From: Alphaproteobacteria bacterium
GTDB taxonomy: Bacteria; Pseudomonadota; Alphaproteobacteria; JAAEOK01
DNA: 64,000 nt
Assembly: GCA_024244705.1 (NCBI GenBank)
Contig: JAAEOK010000053.1
Location: forward strand, 1-64,000
Direction of reading: 5' to 3'
Positions 17,105 through 25,083 of the stretch are shown here, piece after piece. The notes under the pieces were generated by a model. That model was not told the DNA's origin. It worked only from the letters and a program-made list of their open reading frames with translations, and did no database searches. Positions within the stretch are counted from its first letter, which is position 1, and each line of letters opens with the position of its first letter. The position numbers were made by a program, and so were the translations under genes.

Positions 17105-17809
17105 ATGAGCGACAAGATCCCCGATTGGTCGAGCGACGACGGCCGCAAGCGCGTACTGATCCTGAGTTCGACGCCGCGCGTCGAGGGCAATTCGCAGCGT
17201 CTCGCCGAGGCGACGCGCGACGGCGCCCTGGAAGCGGGCCACGAGGTCCATTTGGTCCGTCTCGTCGATCATCAACGGGAGATGCTCCGCGATTGCCGCA
17301 AATGCAGAACTGCCGACGGCCAATGTAGCATCGAGGACGGTCACCGGCGGATATTCCTCGATCTTTTCCTGACCGCCGATACCGTCGTCTACGCCACGCC
17401 GATCTGGTGGTACGGCATATCCGCGCAGCTCAAGGCGTTTCTCGATCGCACGTTCTGCTATGTCGCGGCCTCCTATCCGGATGCCGAACGGGTCGCGGCA
17501 GCGATTCCGGGAAAGCGCGCGGCGCTCCTGCTCAGCGCCGAGGAGAGCAATTTCGCCGCCCGCCTCGGGATCACCACGCAGATGAGCGAGATGTGCCGTT
17601 ACCTCCACCATGATTTCGTCGGTATCGTGGTTGGGATCGGCAATTCGCGGTCCGAGGTCGGCGACGATCCGGGCGACCCGCTCGAATCGGCGCGCGCCCT
17701 GGGTGCGCGCCTTTTCGATATCCGCCAGACCGATTACCAATTGGACACCGCTCGCTCGCCCCGCGTGTGGGATGGCAACAACGATCCGTTCCCGGCGCAG
17801 TGGCGATAA
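17105..17809 (+). CDS. flavodoxin-fold NAD(P)H-dependent FMN reductase/quinone reductase
   Basis: A 234-aa flavodoxin-fold oxidoreductase. LILSSTPRVEGNSQRLAEA forms the FMN-phosphate loop at the N terminus and TVVYATPIWWYGISAQLK the second flavin loop; CRKCRTADGQC between them is typical of the iron-sulfur-flavoprotein-like/NADPH-dependent FMN reductase group. The ATG at 17105 is preceded by GGAGG at 17088; an upstream in-frame ATG at 17087 would include that site. Operator A lies upstream. Its likely job is to supply reduced flavin or reduce a quinone or azo-like compound within the TetR island. Confidence 0.85.
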   Translation: MSDKIPDWSSDDGRKRVLILSSTPRVEGNSQRLAEATRDGALEAGHEVHLVRLVDHQREMLRDCRKCRTADGQCSIEDGHRRIFLDLFLTADTVVYATPIWWYGISAQLKAFLDRTFCYVAASYPDAERVAAAIPGKRAALLLSAEESNFAARLGITTQMSEMCRYLHHDFVGIVVGIGNSRSEVGDDPGDPLESARALGARLFDIRQTDYQLDTARSPRVWDGNNDPFPAQWR

Positions 17810-17828
17810 CGTTGGCCGAATTATCCGG

Positions 17829-18209
17829 CTATTCGAGCTTGATCCGACGGGTCAGGCGCAGGCGCATGGGCTGGGCGGCGTCAATCCGAGGCGTCGCGAC
17901 GATCATAAAAACGTCCCGGTCGACATTGGCGTCGAGCGTCGCCGAGACCGCGAATTCCACGTCTTGAGCTTGGCCCCAGGTCGGCTCCGGGTCGCCGGCG
18001 TAGTGGGTGACGGTCATGTCGCCGGTGAGCCGGTAGTCCTCGATGGTATAGGCGCCGGCGATGAAATGGCGGTCGTCGCCTCCCAGAATGCGCCCGGCCT
18101 CGAAAAAATCCCCGAAGGCGCGCTGTGCCTGGAAAAACATGATGCCGACCGGCGCCCCGGTGACGCCTTCGGGCGGCAGAATTTCCGCCGACCACAACGA
18201 TTGAAGCAA
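17829..18209 (-). CDS. GrlR-like small beta-rich protein
   Basis: About 126 aa. LWSAEILPPEGVTGAPVGIM, a GRILGGDDRHFIAGAYTIED segment and MTVTHYAGDPEPTWGQ follow the pattern of GrlR-fold proteins (lipocalin-like small proteins first known as a negative regulator in enteropathogens). The start is uncertain: TTG at 18209 or GTG at 18233, since the frame is open far upstream without an ATG. It follows the DUF1116 gene on the same strand after about 130 bases and converges with the flavin reductase. In environmental bacteria GrlR-like proteins have no known function. Confidence 0.5.
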   Translation of the reverse strand: MLQSLWSAEILPPEGVTGAPVGIMFFQAQRAFGDFFEAGRILGGDDRHFIAGAYTIEDYRLTGDMTVTHYAGDPEPTWGQAQDVEFAVSATLDANVDRDVFMIVATPRIDAAQPMRLRLTRRIKLE

Positions 18210-18337
18210 CGTTCTTTTCTTGCTACCGAACACCAGCCCAATCCAGCCAAATTGCCGTGCGCCGGGGCGAACATGTTCGCACCGAAACGGGTCAAAGGTA
18301 CGCCCGGACGGCGGCGATGGCGACCAACGATTTGCTC

Positions 18338-19597
18338 CTAGACGGCCCCGTATTTGGCAATATAGGCGGCCTTGGCCGCGGTGAAGCACGGCATCGAGGC
18401 GCGCACCACGCCGGCGCCGATCTGACCGCCGTCGCGGCCGGCGACACCGATGTCCATGGCGGGGAGGATGCCGGTCTCGATGACGCGGAAGATATCGATG
18501 CCGGTCGGCGTGCCCCGATAGCCCAGGGCGGGGATCTGGTAGTCGGGGTTCTCGCCCAGCGTGATTTCGTAGAGTTCCCGATTGCGCTCGATCATCGCCT
18601 CGGCCGATCCGCCTTGATAGCGCTGCAGCGGAAACGCCGCTGCTTGCGCGAAACCGCCGAGACCGATGGTTTCGGTAATCGTGCTTTCGCCCCCCATCCA
18701 GGTGATCTCGTCTTCGCTGTGGCCGTCGAAGAGCTTGGCTTGGACCTCGGCATGTGGACCGATGAACCAGGTGTCCCCGAGACCACTCACGCGAATCGCG
18801 AAATTTCGGCAATTGAAGGCCATGGCCGTGACCATCGACGAGCCGTCGACGCCGCGGGCGGCGTCTGCGGTCGCTTTCGCCGCCGCCATCGAGAGGCGCA
18901 GGAAGAAATAGTGGTCTTCGGTCAGGGCGGCGATCGTCTGCTGCACCTGTTCGCGCTGGCGGTCGGCGATGTCGATCATGAAGGGTACGATCTCGCGGAA
19001 GAAAATCAGCGCGGCGGCCGTGCTCCGGCTGTGCAACTCGTCGCCCATATGGAGCGCGCGTTTCATAATCGGCTTCAGCGGAATTCCACCGGCCCGCCGG
19101 ATCGCGTCGCCGACGATCCGCGCGACGACGTCGTTGACGAACAACAGCCGCTCGCGCACGCCGTCGTCGTAAACGCCATAATTCAAGCGACGCGGGTTTG
19201 TGCCTTCGTACATGTTGCAGAAGCCGCTATTGCCGTGCGCCGCATTGGTGACGACGAAGACCGGCATCGATGCCGTATAGATGCCGGCGAGCGATCCGAC
19301 GGCGCTATAATCATGGCACCCGCCGACGACGATATCACCATCGTCCAGTCGTCGTATCGCCCCGTCCCGGTCGGCGGCCAAGCCTTCGAATAGGGCGCCG
19401 CCGATGATCGCTTCGCGTTGCCCGCCGTCATAGTCGGGCCACGGCATCGGTGGGCCCGAGGTCAGCACCGTCGTTTTGGTCATTCCGGGCAGGACATCGA
19501 TCGCCGGCCTGACATCGGTCAGAACCGGATCCGCCGCGCAGAGCCGGGTCCAGGCTTCGCGATTGGCGTCTTCCATCAAGGCGCTGGTTTCGGCCAC
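18338..19597 (-). CDS. DUF1116 (AllG/YlbE-like) protein
   Basis: A 419-aa protein of the DUF1116 family, whose E. coli members include AllG, a component of the oxamate carbamoyltransferase of allantoin breakdown. Conserved-looking segments are MGDELHSRSTAAALIFFREI near 195 and MAFNCRNFAIRVSGLGDTWF near 265. The GTG at 19597 is chosen because GGGAGG lies six bases upstream. The usual partners AllF (FdrA-like) and AllH (DUF2877) are absent from this window. It starts just beside operator B and is divergent from tetR, so it belongs to that regulon. A carbamoyl- or amide-transfer role is an inference from the family. Confidence 0.82.
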   Translation of the reverse strand: MAETSALMEDANREAWTRLCAADPVLTDVRPAIDVLPGMTKTTVLTSGPPMPWPDYDGGQREAIIGGALFEGLAADRDGAIRRLDDGDIVVGGCHDYSAVGSLAGIYTASMPVFVVTNAAHGNSGFCNMYEGTNPRRLNYGVYDDGVRERLLFVNDVVARIVGDAIRRAGGIPLKPIMKRALHMGDELHSRSTAAALIFFREIVPFMIDIADRQREQVQQTIAALTEDHYFFLRLSMAAAKATADAARGVDGSSMVTAMAFNCRNFAIRVSGLGDTWFIGPHAEVQAKLFDGHSEDEITWMGGESTITETIGLGGFAQAAAFPLQRYQGGSAEAMIERNRELYEITLGENPDYQIPALGYRGTPTGIDIFRVIETGILPAMDIGVAGRDGGQIGAGVVRASMPCFTAAKAAYIAKYGAV

Positions 19598-19614
19598 GCT
19601 GTCCCTCCCTGCTA

Positions 19615-19637
19615 TCAATTAATCGATTAATCAATTA
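19615..19637. promoter_or_regulatory. TetR-type operator, site B
   Basis: TCAATTAATCGATTAATCAA starts at 19615. Its core TTAATCGATTAA (19619-19630) is a perfect 12-base palindrome, and the flanks extend the symmetry imperfectly. It lies about 20 bases upstream of the DUF1116 ribosome binding site, where a bound repressor would block transcription. It is the most symmetrical of the four copies and is probably the closest to the consensus. Confidence 0.7.
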
Positions 19638-19890
19638 TGATCGAAAGCAAATCCGCGGTGCAAGGGCCGCGCGCAGGGCGGATTGGTCGACGCGGACGGA
19701 TGGAGCCGATGTCGGAACCGATAACGATCGAGTTAGAGTGTCGACGAACGGCGCGTTATGGGAAAATGTGGACATCAAGGCACCTTCGGCTATTTTCGAT
19801 AAGGTGGCACCAGGCAGGATCAATTGAGCGAACATGCGGGAACGGCGGATTGGCCCGCAACAGTCGCATCGAATCGCCCAGGTGAGGAGC
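19638..19890. other. non-coding divergent control region between DUF1116 gene and tetR
   Basis: About 250 bases between operators B and C. A short open frame exists on the plus strand from 19637, but its composition (Arg/Ser/Cys-rich, no ribosome binding site) argues against coding. The stretch probably holds the divergent promoters of the DUF1116 gene and tetR. GGTGAGGAG at 19881-19889 is the ribosome binding site for the tetR TTG start. Confidence 0.4.
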
Positions 19891-19891
19891 C

Positions 19892-19902
19892 CGATTAATT
19901 GA
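19892..19902. promoter_or_regulatory. TetR-type operator half, site C, over the tetR start codon
   Basis: CGATTAATTGA at 19892-19902 is the exact reverse complement of the left half of site B (TCAATTAATCG). The other half is not conserved. It spans the spacer between the tetR ribosome binding site and the TTG codon at 19899, so binding here would autoregulate tetR weakly. Confidence 0.5.
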
Positions 19903-20606
19903 CCCCCCGCATCAAAAAATCAGGTCGTCCCCGACCGCGGACCAAGGGCCGTCCCGACGGCGAGGTTCATCGCATGCCACCGCTCGGCCGCGAGGCTCAA
20001 TTGAAGGCCGCCGCACTCGACTTGTTCGCCGAGCGAAACTTTGCATCCGTCACGATCAAGGACATCGCGCGGGCGACGGGCGTCAATACGGCGCTGATCT
20101 ACTACTACTTCGAAAGCAAGGACGATCTGTTTCGCGCGGTCATAGAAAACGCGGTCGACCAAGCGTTTGAGAACTTCCGCAAACTTCGCGAGCGGCATGA
20201 AAATCCGGCCGAGATCATCGACGACTGGCTCAACAACCATGTCCAACTCTTCGAACCGATCCACAAGCTGGTCAAAGTCAGTCTCGACTATTCCGGTACC
20301 CGTGACCGGATCGCTTCGATCGACCGATCGATTCGCCAGTTCTACGAGGAGGAATCCCGCATGCTGTCGAATTGCATTCGTCAGGGTATCGCGGAAGGAC
20401 GATTCCGGCCCGTCGATGCCGAGCAACTGGCGTTGTTCATTTCGACCTATTTGGATGGGGTCATGGTGCGCTCGGTCATATTGCCCGATTTGGATCTGGA
20501 AACGGTCGTTGATTATCTGCGCCAGCAGGTGTGGAGCATCCTCGGCTACGAATACGACATCGGCAACCGATCGAAGGCGCCGTCGCCCTCTGCTTCGACG
20601 GGGTAA
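19899..20606 (+). CDS. TetR/AcrR-family transcriptional regulator
   Basis: A 235-aa regulator with a TetR helix-turn-helix (AALDLFAERNFASVTIKDIA, then ATGVNTALIYYYFESKDDLF, about residues 33-77) and an alpha-helical ligand domain. A TTG at 19899 follows GGTGAGGAG; the basic N-terminal tail (PRIKKSGRPRPRTKGRP) would be lost if the ATG at 19974 were used. The four matching palindromes upstream of the flavin reductase, the DUF1116 gene, tetR itself and the ligase operon make it the probable local regulator of this island, most likely a repressor released by the pathway substrate. Confidence 0.92.
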   Translation: MTPRIKKSGRPRPRTKGRPDGEVHRMPPLGREAQLKAAALDLFAERNFASVTIKDIARATGVNTALIYYYFESKDDLFRAVIENAVDQAFENFRKLRERHENPAEIIDDWLNNHVQLFEPIHKLVKVSLDYSGTRDRIASIDRSIRQFYEEESRMLSNCIRQGIAEGRFRPVDAEQLALFISTYLDGVMVRSVILPDLDLETVVDYLRQQVWSILGYEYDIGNRSKAPSPSASTG

Positions 20607-20661
20607 TCCCACCCTCGCGTATCGGGGTCACAGGCAGCGTCGGGGGTTCTCGATCCATGGC

Positions 20662-20695
20662 ACTAATTGACCGATTAATTAATTTAGGGCAGAAT
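20662..20695 (+). promoter_or_regulatory. TetR-type operator, site D, overlapping a promoter
   Basis: TTGACCGATTAATTAAT at 20667-20683 is a full match to the shared motif. TTGACC (20667-20672) and CAGAAT (20690-20695), 17 bases apart, form a fair -35/-10 pair, so the operator covers the -35 box and the spacer of the ligase operon promoter. The remaining ~200 bases to the ligase start would be leader; I see no riboswitch-like structure in it. Confidence 0.65.
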
Positions 20696-20902
20696 GCCTG
20701 AATGCGAATAAGAATGGTTCCATGTCGGCATTGGATCCGGCGCGGACGCTAGGCAACCGGTCGCCCGACTTCGGGCGGGATCGATCGGAGCGACAGGGGG
20801 AGGCGAGGTTATCCTTTCCGCAATTTGGAATTTGCGATGCCGCGACGGGCGAGCAAAAGAAACAACCGTCGTCTGCGTGCATAGCGGCAAAGAGGACACA
20901 AT

Positions 20903-22339
20903 ATGGCGCCAAGAGCGAAATCGAGCCGGCACAAAACAGCCACCCGCAAGGCGACGACGCCGACTCGCGACAGCCTCGAGAAATCTGGCGTCAAATACTG
21001 TTTTTCGTCCTATGTCGACGCCCACGGCGTGGCCAAGGGGAAAGCGGTTCCGATCGATCATTTCGACCGCATGATGCGCGGTTCGGAGCTGTTCACCGGC
21101 GCCGCCCTCGACGGCCTCGGCCAGGGACCCCACGACGACGAACTCGCGGTTCACCCGGACCCGGGCGCAGTCGTCCAATTGCCGTGGCGACCGGAAGTGG
21201 CGTGGGCGCCGGGGTTCCTCAAATACCACGACGAGCCGTGGCCGATGTGTTCGCGTACGGTGTTGCAGCGTCAGATCGACCGCGCCGCGGCGCTCGGCTT
21301 GCAATTCAATCTCGGTATTGAATGCGAGGTCTATATCGTGCGCCGAAACGGCCGCGAGATCGAGCCCAACAACCCCTTCGACGATATTGCCAAGGCCGCC
21401 TACGACGTCCAGCTCACGCTTGAGAATTACGACTTTCTCAACGAATGCGTGAGCGCCATGAATGCGCTCGGCTGGGAGGTCCATTCGTTCGACCACGAAG
21501 ACGCCAACGGCCAGTTCGAGTTCGATTTCGCCTATGCCGACGTGATGACCATGGCCGACCGGTTCGTGCTGTGGCGCCTGATGATGAAGGAGATCGCCCG
21601 CAAGTATGGCTGGGAGGCGACCTTCATGCCCAAGCCGTACGCCAATCGCACCGGCAGCGGGGCTCATTTCAACATGTCGCTGTCGAGCACCAAGACCGGC
21701 CGCAATATCAGCGGTGACGCCAAGGACCCAAGGGGTTGTGGGCTCTCGAAAATCGCCTACCAATTCCTCGGCGGCATCAAGAAGCATGCCGAAGCGATCG
21801 TCGCGGTCACCTGCCCGACGGTGAATTCCTACAAACGCCTGATCAAGACCGGGTCGATGACCGGCTACACCTGGGCGCCGGTATTCATCTCCTACGGCGG
21901 CAACAACCGGACCCATATGCTTCGCGTGCCCAAGCTGCGTCCCCAGGTTGAAGGCAAGGCATCGCCCAATTCGTCCACCTATCTATCGGCGGCGCGCTGG
22001 GAATGCCGTGCCGTCGATCCTTGCGTCAATCCATACCAGGGCGCGGCAATGATGCTGGCGGCCGGCCTCGATGGCATCGAGAACGCATTGGATCCGGGGG
22101 ATCCGATCGATGTCAACATGTACGAGTTGAGCGACCGGGAGCTTGCCAAGCGCGGCGTCAAGTTGCTGCCGGCAACCCTGCTCCACTCTGTCCAGGCCTT
22201 CGCCGCCGACCCGATGAGCCGGCAAGTCATGGGCGACGATTTGTATGATTCCTTTGTCGATCTAAAGACCGCGGAGTGGTGGGACTACCACAACCATGTC
22301 TCCGATTGGGAAATCGACAACTACCTCACAAAGTACTGA
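20903..22339 (+). CDS. glutamine-synthetase-like ligase (type III/GlnT group)
   Basis: A 478-aa glutamine synthetase superfamily member, ATP-dependent, joining glutamate (or another acid) to ammonia or an amine. Motifs: LGIECEVYIVRRNG, EDANGQFEFDFAYADV (metal site), RTGSGAHFNMSLS, TVNSYKRLIKTGSMTGYTWA and ARWECRAVDPCVNPYQGAAM. A basic, Lys/Arg-rich 20-residue N-terminal tail is unusual. AGAGGA precedes the ATG. It is followed by the phosphatase gene after 14 bases and shares operator D as promoter control. The closest characterised relatives by pattern are GlnT and gamma-glutamylmethylamide synthetase; with an APC permease next door an imported amine is the likely acceptor. Confidence 0.87.
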   Translation: MAPRAKSSRHKTATRKATTPTRDSLEKSGVKYCFSSYVDAHGVAKGKAVPIDHFDRMMRGSELFTGAALDGLGQGPHDDELAVHPDPGAVVQLPWRPEVAWAPGFLKYHDEPWPMCSRTVLQRQIDRAAALGLQFNLGIECEVYIVRRNGREIEPNNPFDDIAKAAYDVQLTLENYDFLNECVSAMNALGWEVHSFDHEDANGQFEFDFAYADVMTMADRFVLWRLMMKEIARKYGWEATFMPKPYANRTGSGAHFNMSLSSTKTGRNISGDAKDPRGCGLSKIAYQFLGGIKKHAEAIVAVTCPTVNSYKRLIKTGSMTGYTWAPVFISYGGNNRTHMLRVPKLRPQVEGKASPNSSTYLSAARWECRAVDPCVNPYQGAAMMLAAGLDGIENALDPGDPIDVNMYELSDRELAKRGVKLLPATLLHSVQAFAADPMSRQVMGDDLYDSFVDLKTAEWWDYHNHVSDWEIDNYLTKY

Positions 22340-22353
22340 GGCGGGACCGCACC

Positions 22354-23334
22354 ATGTTCTGGAAGAAGAAGAAAACCGAAACCGGCGACAAGGTTGTGAT
22401 CTTCTTCGCTTCCGACCTTCACGGATCCAATGTCTGTTTCAAGAAATTCGTAAATGGCGCCAAGTTTTATGGCGCCAACGTCTTGGTGATGGGCGGTGAC
22501 CTCACCGGCAAGGCGGTGATCCCGGTTTGCGAGCAGGCGGATCGCTCGTATCTGGCTTTTCAGACCGGCTCGACGATCACGCTCAACGGCCAGGAAGAGG
22601 TTGACGATTTCATCAAGAGCAACGGCAACAAGGGGTTCTATCCGCAGATCATGACGGAAGCGGAATTCCAGGCGCTCAAATCCGATCCGGACGCCCAGGA
22701 CGAGTTGTTCAAGAATCTCGTCTGCGACCGCGTCCGAGAGTGGTGCGATTATGCCGGTCAGCTTTTGGCGGATACCGATATTCCGCTGATCACGGCGCCG
22801 GGCAACGATGATTTTTTCGAGATCGACGAGGTTCTCAACGACTCGCCGCACGTTCAATATCATGAAATGGAGGTCACCGAGCTGCACCGTTACGAGATGC
22901 TGCATTGCGGCGGATCGACCAAGACGCCCTGGGACACCGAGCGCGAGTTCACCGAGGAAGAATACCAGGCAAAGTTCGAGGAGCTGATTCCCCAGGTCAA
23001 GGATATGGCCGGTTGCATTTTCAACGTGCATGTGCCGCCCCACGGCACGGTCCTCGACCAATGCCCGAAGCTTGATGACAACCTGCAGGTCGTTTTCGAT
23101 ATGGGCAATCCGGTCAGCATGCACGCCGGCAGCTCGACACTGACCGAGACAATCAAACAGCATCAGCCCTTGCTTGGCCTTCACGGCCACATCCACGAAG
23201 GCCGCGGCAATATCAAGATCGGGAATACGGTCTGCGTTAATCCCGGCAGTGTCTACCCCGAGGGAATTCTTCAGGGTGTTCTAACCACATTGCAGGGCGG
23301 CGAAGTCCGCAGCGTTCAACTCACCCAAGGCTAG
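22354..23334 (+). CDS. calcineurin-like metallophosphatase/phosphodiesterase
   Basis: A 326-aa soluble metallophosphoesterase. The two-metal motif order is intact: ASDLHGS (DxH), MGGDLTG (GDxx), APGNDD (GNxx, the usual His replaced by Asp), FNVHVPPHG and LHGHIHEGRGN (GHxH), then NPGSVYPEG. GND instead of GNH means the catalytic His is missing or supplied elsewhere. The start at MFWKKKKTETG follows the ligase stop by 14 bases. A phosphatase embedded between a glutamyl ligase and a permease is unusual; it may cleave a phosphorylated intermediate or a nucleotide adduct. Confidence 0.85.
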   Translation: MFWKKKKTETGDKVVIFFASDLHGSNVCFKKFVNGAKFYGANVLVMGGDLTGKAVIPVCEQADRSYLAFQTGSTITLNGQEEVDDFIKSNGNKGFYPQIMTEAEFQALKSDPDAQDELFKNLVCDRVREWCDYAGQLLADTDIPLITAPGNDDFFEIDEVLNDSPHVQYHEMEVTELHRYEMLHCGGSTKTPWDTEREFTEEEYQAKFEELIPQVKDMAGCIFNVHVPPHGTVLDQCPKLDDNLQVVFDMGNPVSMHAGSSTLTETIKQHQPLLGLHGHIHEGRGNIKIGNTVCVNPGSVYPEGILQGVLTTLQGGEVRSVQLTQG

Positions 23335-23373
23335 ATTGGGAACGCACCCGCCCAGAGCAAAGGGAGACGTTCG

Positions 23374-24990
23374 ATGAGTATTACGGATTCTGGCGGTGAA
23401 CAGAGAATCTTTCTCCGCAAGGCTTCCGGCCTAATACGAACTGCGGGAGGCCTGGATACCTTTATCTACAACCTTGGGCTCGTAAGTGTTGGCCTCGGCG
23501 TCGCCAGCATCATGTTCTACGGCCCGGCCTATTACCCGGGTGGGAACCTTCTGTGGGCGTGCCTGTTGGCCGGCGTGTGCATGGCGCTTATCGCCTTCGG
23601 GTTCATAACTTGGACCGTAACCCTGCCGCGTTCGGGCGGCATCTATGTCTTCGGCTCGCGCATCCTGCCGCCGTCGCTGGCCCTTACCATGAGCTTGGTG
23701 GAAATCACCGCATGGCTCTTCTATTGCGCCATCGCCGCCTATTGGATCGTGTTGCTGGGTCTGTCGCCCGCGCTCACGCTCGTCGGCTATTTGACTGGGA
23801 GCGACGGTTTCGTCGCCGCCGGCGCGTGGGTCATCGAACCGTGGCCAATGTTCTTGATCGGCTCGGCCATCTTGATCCTGTCGGGGATCATCCTGTCCGC
23901 CGGCATGAAGTTCTACCTGATGACCCAGAAGATTGTCTTCACCACGGCGCTGCTCGGTTCTTTGCTGCTGATCGTTGTTCTGCTCAGTGGTTCAAACGCG
24001 GAATTCATCGTCAACTTCAACGAACTCATGGGACCGATCCTGGGCGTTGAAAACCCCTATCAGGCGGTCATCGCGTCGGGGCGGGAAAACGGGTGGAGCT
24101 GGGATGGCGAAACCGACTGGGTGCAAACCTGGCTGGTCTCGAACTGGCCGTTCCTGCCGCTGGTCGGCGCCGCGTTTTCGATCGCCATCGGCGGCGAGAT
24201 CAAGTCCGTTGAGCGATCGCAGACCTATGGCATGCTGGGCGCCGTCTTCGGCGCGGTGGTCATCTGGCTGATCACGATTTCGTTGTGCAACTCGGTGTTC
24301 GGCTACGAGTTCCTGGGAACCGCCGCGTTCAATTTGCTTGAAGGCGTCGGTGTCCAGACCGATCCGACGATCACCTTGTTGGCGGGCGTGCTCACCGGTT
24401 CACCGCTGATCTGCATCCTGGTTTCCATCGGCTTCATGTTCTGGATGTGGATGTGGATCCCCGGCATGCACACCTTTGGCGTGCGCGCCATCGTTGCCTG
24501 GTCCTTCGACCGCGTGGCGCCGGCGCCGTGGGGCAAGATATCGCCGACCCGGCACACGCCGATCGTCGCCATCGTATTCACCATGTGCCTCAACATCATC
24601 TTCATGGCGCTGTTCGTGTTCTCGTCGTTTTTCTCGGCCATCGTGATCCTGATCGAGGCGGCGGTGCTGGCCTGGAGCGTGGTGCTCGGGGCGGGGATCT
24701 TCTTCCCCTACATGCGGCCTCAGATCTACGAGAAATCACCGATCGCAAAGCGGAATATCCTTGGACTGCCGATGATGACGGTGGCATGCACCCTCGGCTT
24801 TATCGCCTGTCAGTTCTATTTTTGGACGCTGTGGTCCGATCCGGTCGCCGCCGGGCACGATCCGCAGCAGCTGGCGATCGTCGCCGGAATATTCGTGATC
24901 GGATTTGCCTTCTATTTCATCATGAAGGCGATTCGCAAATCGCAGGGCGTAGACGTAACCCTCGCGTTCAAGGAAATCCCCATCGAATAA
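23374..24990 (+). CDS. APC-superfamily amino acid/amine permease
   Basis: A 538-aa inner-membrane carrier with about 12 hydrophobic helices. RTAGGLDTFIYNLGLVSVGL near residue 22 and LPRSGGIYVFGSRILPPSLA near 85 match the first helix and the GG-containing helix 2-3 loop of the amino acid/polyamine/organocation superfamily. The long extracytoplasmic loop near 225-255 is Trp-rich (GWSWDGETDWVQTW). GGGAG lies upstream of the ATG. It is probably the importer of the TetR island's substrate and is followed by a strong terminator, so it closes the ligase-phosphatase-permease operon. Confidence 0.9.
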   Translation: MSITDSGGEQRIFLRKASGLIRTAGGLDTFIYNLGLVSVGLGVASIMFYGPAYYPGGNLLWACLLAGVCMALIAFGFITWTVTLPRSGGIYVFGSRILPPSLALTMSLVEITAWLFYCAIAAYWIVLLGLSPALTLVGYLTGSDGFVAAGAWVIEPWPMFLIGSAILILSGIILSAGMKFYLMTQKIVFTTALLGSLLLIVVLLSGSNAEFIVNFNELMGPILGVENPYQAVIASGRENGWSWDGETDWVQTWLVSNWPFLPLVGAAFSIAIGGEIKSVERSQTYGMLGAVFGAVVIWLITISLCNSVFGYEFLGTAAFNLLEGVGVQTDPTITLLAGVLTGSPLICILVSIGFMFWMWMWIPGMHTFGVRAIVAWSFDRVAPAPWGKISPTRHTPIVAIVFTMCLNIIFMALFVFSSFFSAIVILIEAAVLAWSVVLGAGIFFPYMRPQIYEKSPIAKRNILGLPMMTVACTLGFIACQFYFWTLWSDPVAAGHDPQQLAIVAGIFVIGFAFYFIMKAIRKSQGVDVTLAFKEIPIE

Positions 24991-25010
24991 GACGAGTCTG
25001 GGTATCTCCC

Positions 25011-25053
25011 CGGGAAGGTTCGAGATAGTATCTCGGCCTTCCCGACTTTTTTG
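25011..25053 (+). terminator. rho-independent terminator after the permease gene
   Basis: CGGGAAGG (25011-25018) pairs with CCTTCCCG (25037-25044), and an inner stem CGAGATA/TATCTCG extends the helix to 15 pairs with two small mismatches. ACTTTTTT follows at once. It separates the permease from the nucleotidyltransferase-like gene 31 bases downstream, which therefore depends on read-through or its own promoter. Confidence 0.9.
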
Positions 25054-25083
25054 TCGAGAGTGGTGCCGGCGATGGAAGGTCTA

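Noticed and set aside
19637-19885. Small 82-codon gene between DUF1116 and tetR
   Set aside because: No ribosome binding site, atypical composition, and it overlaps operator and promoter sequence.
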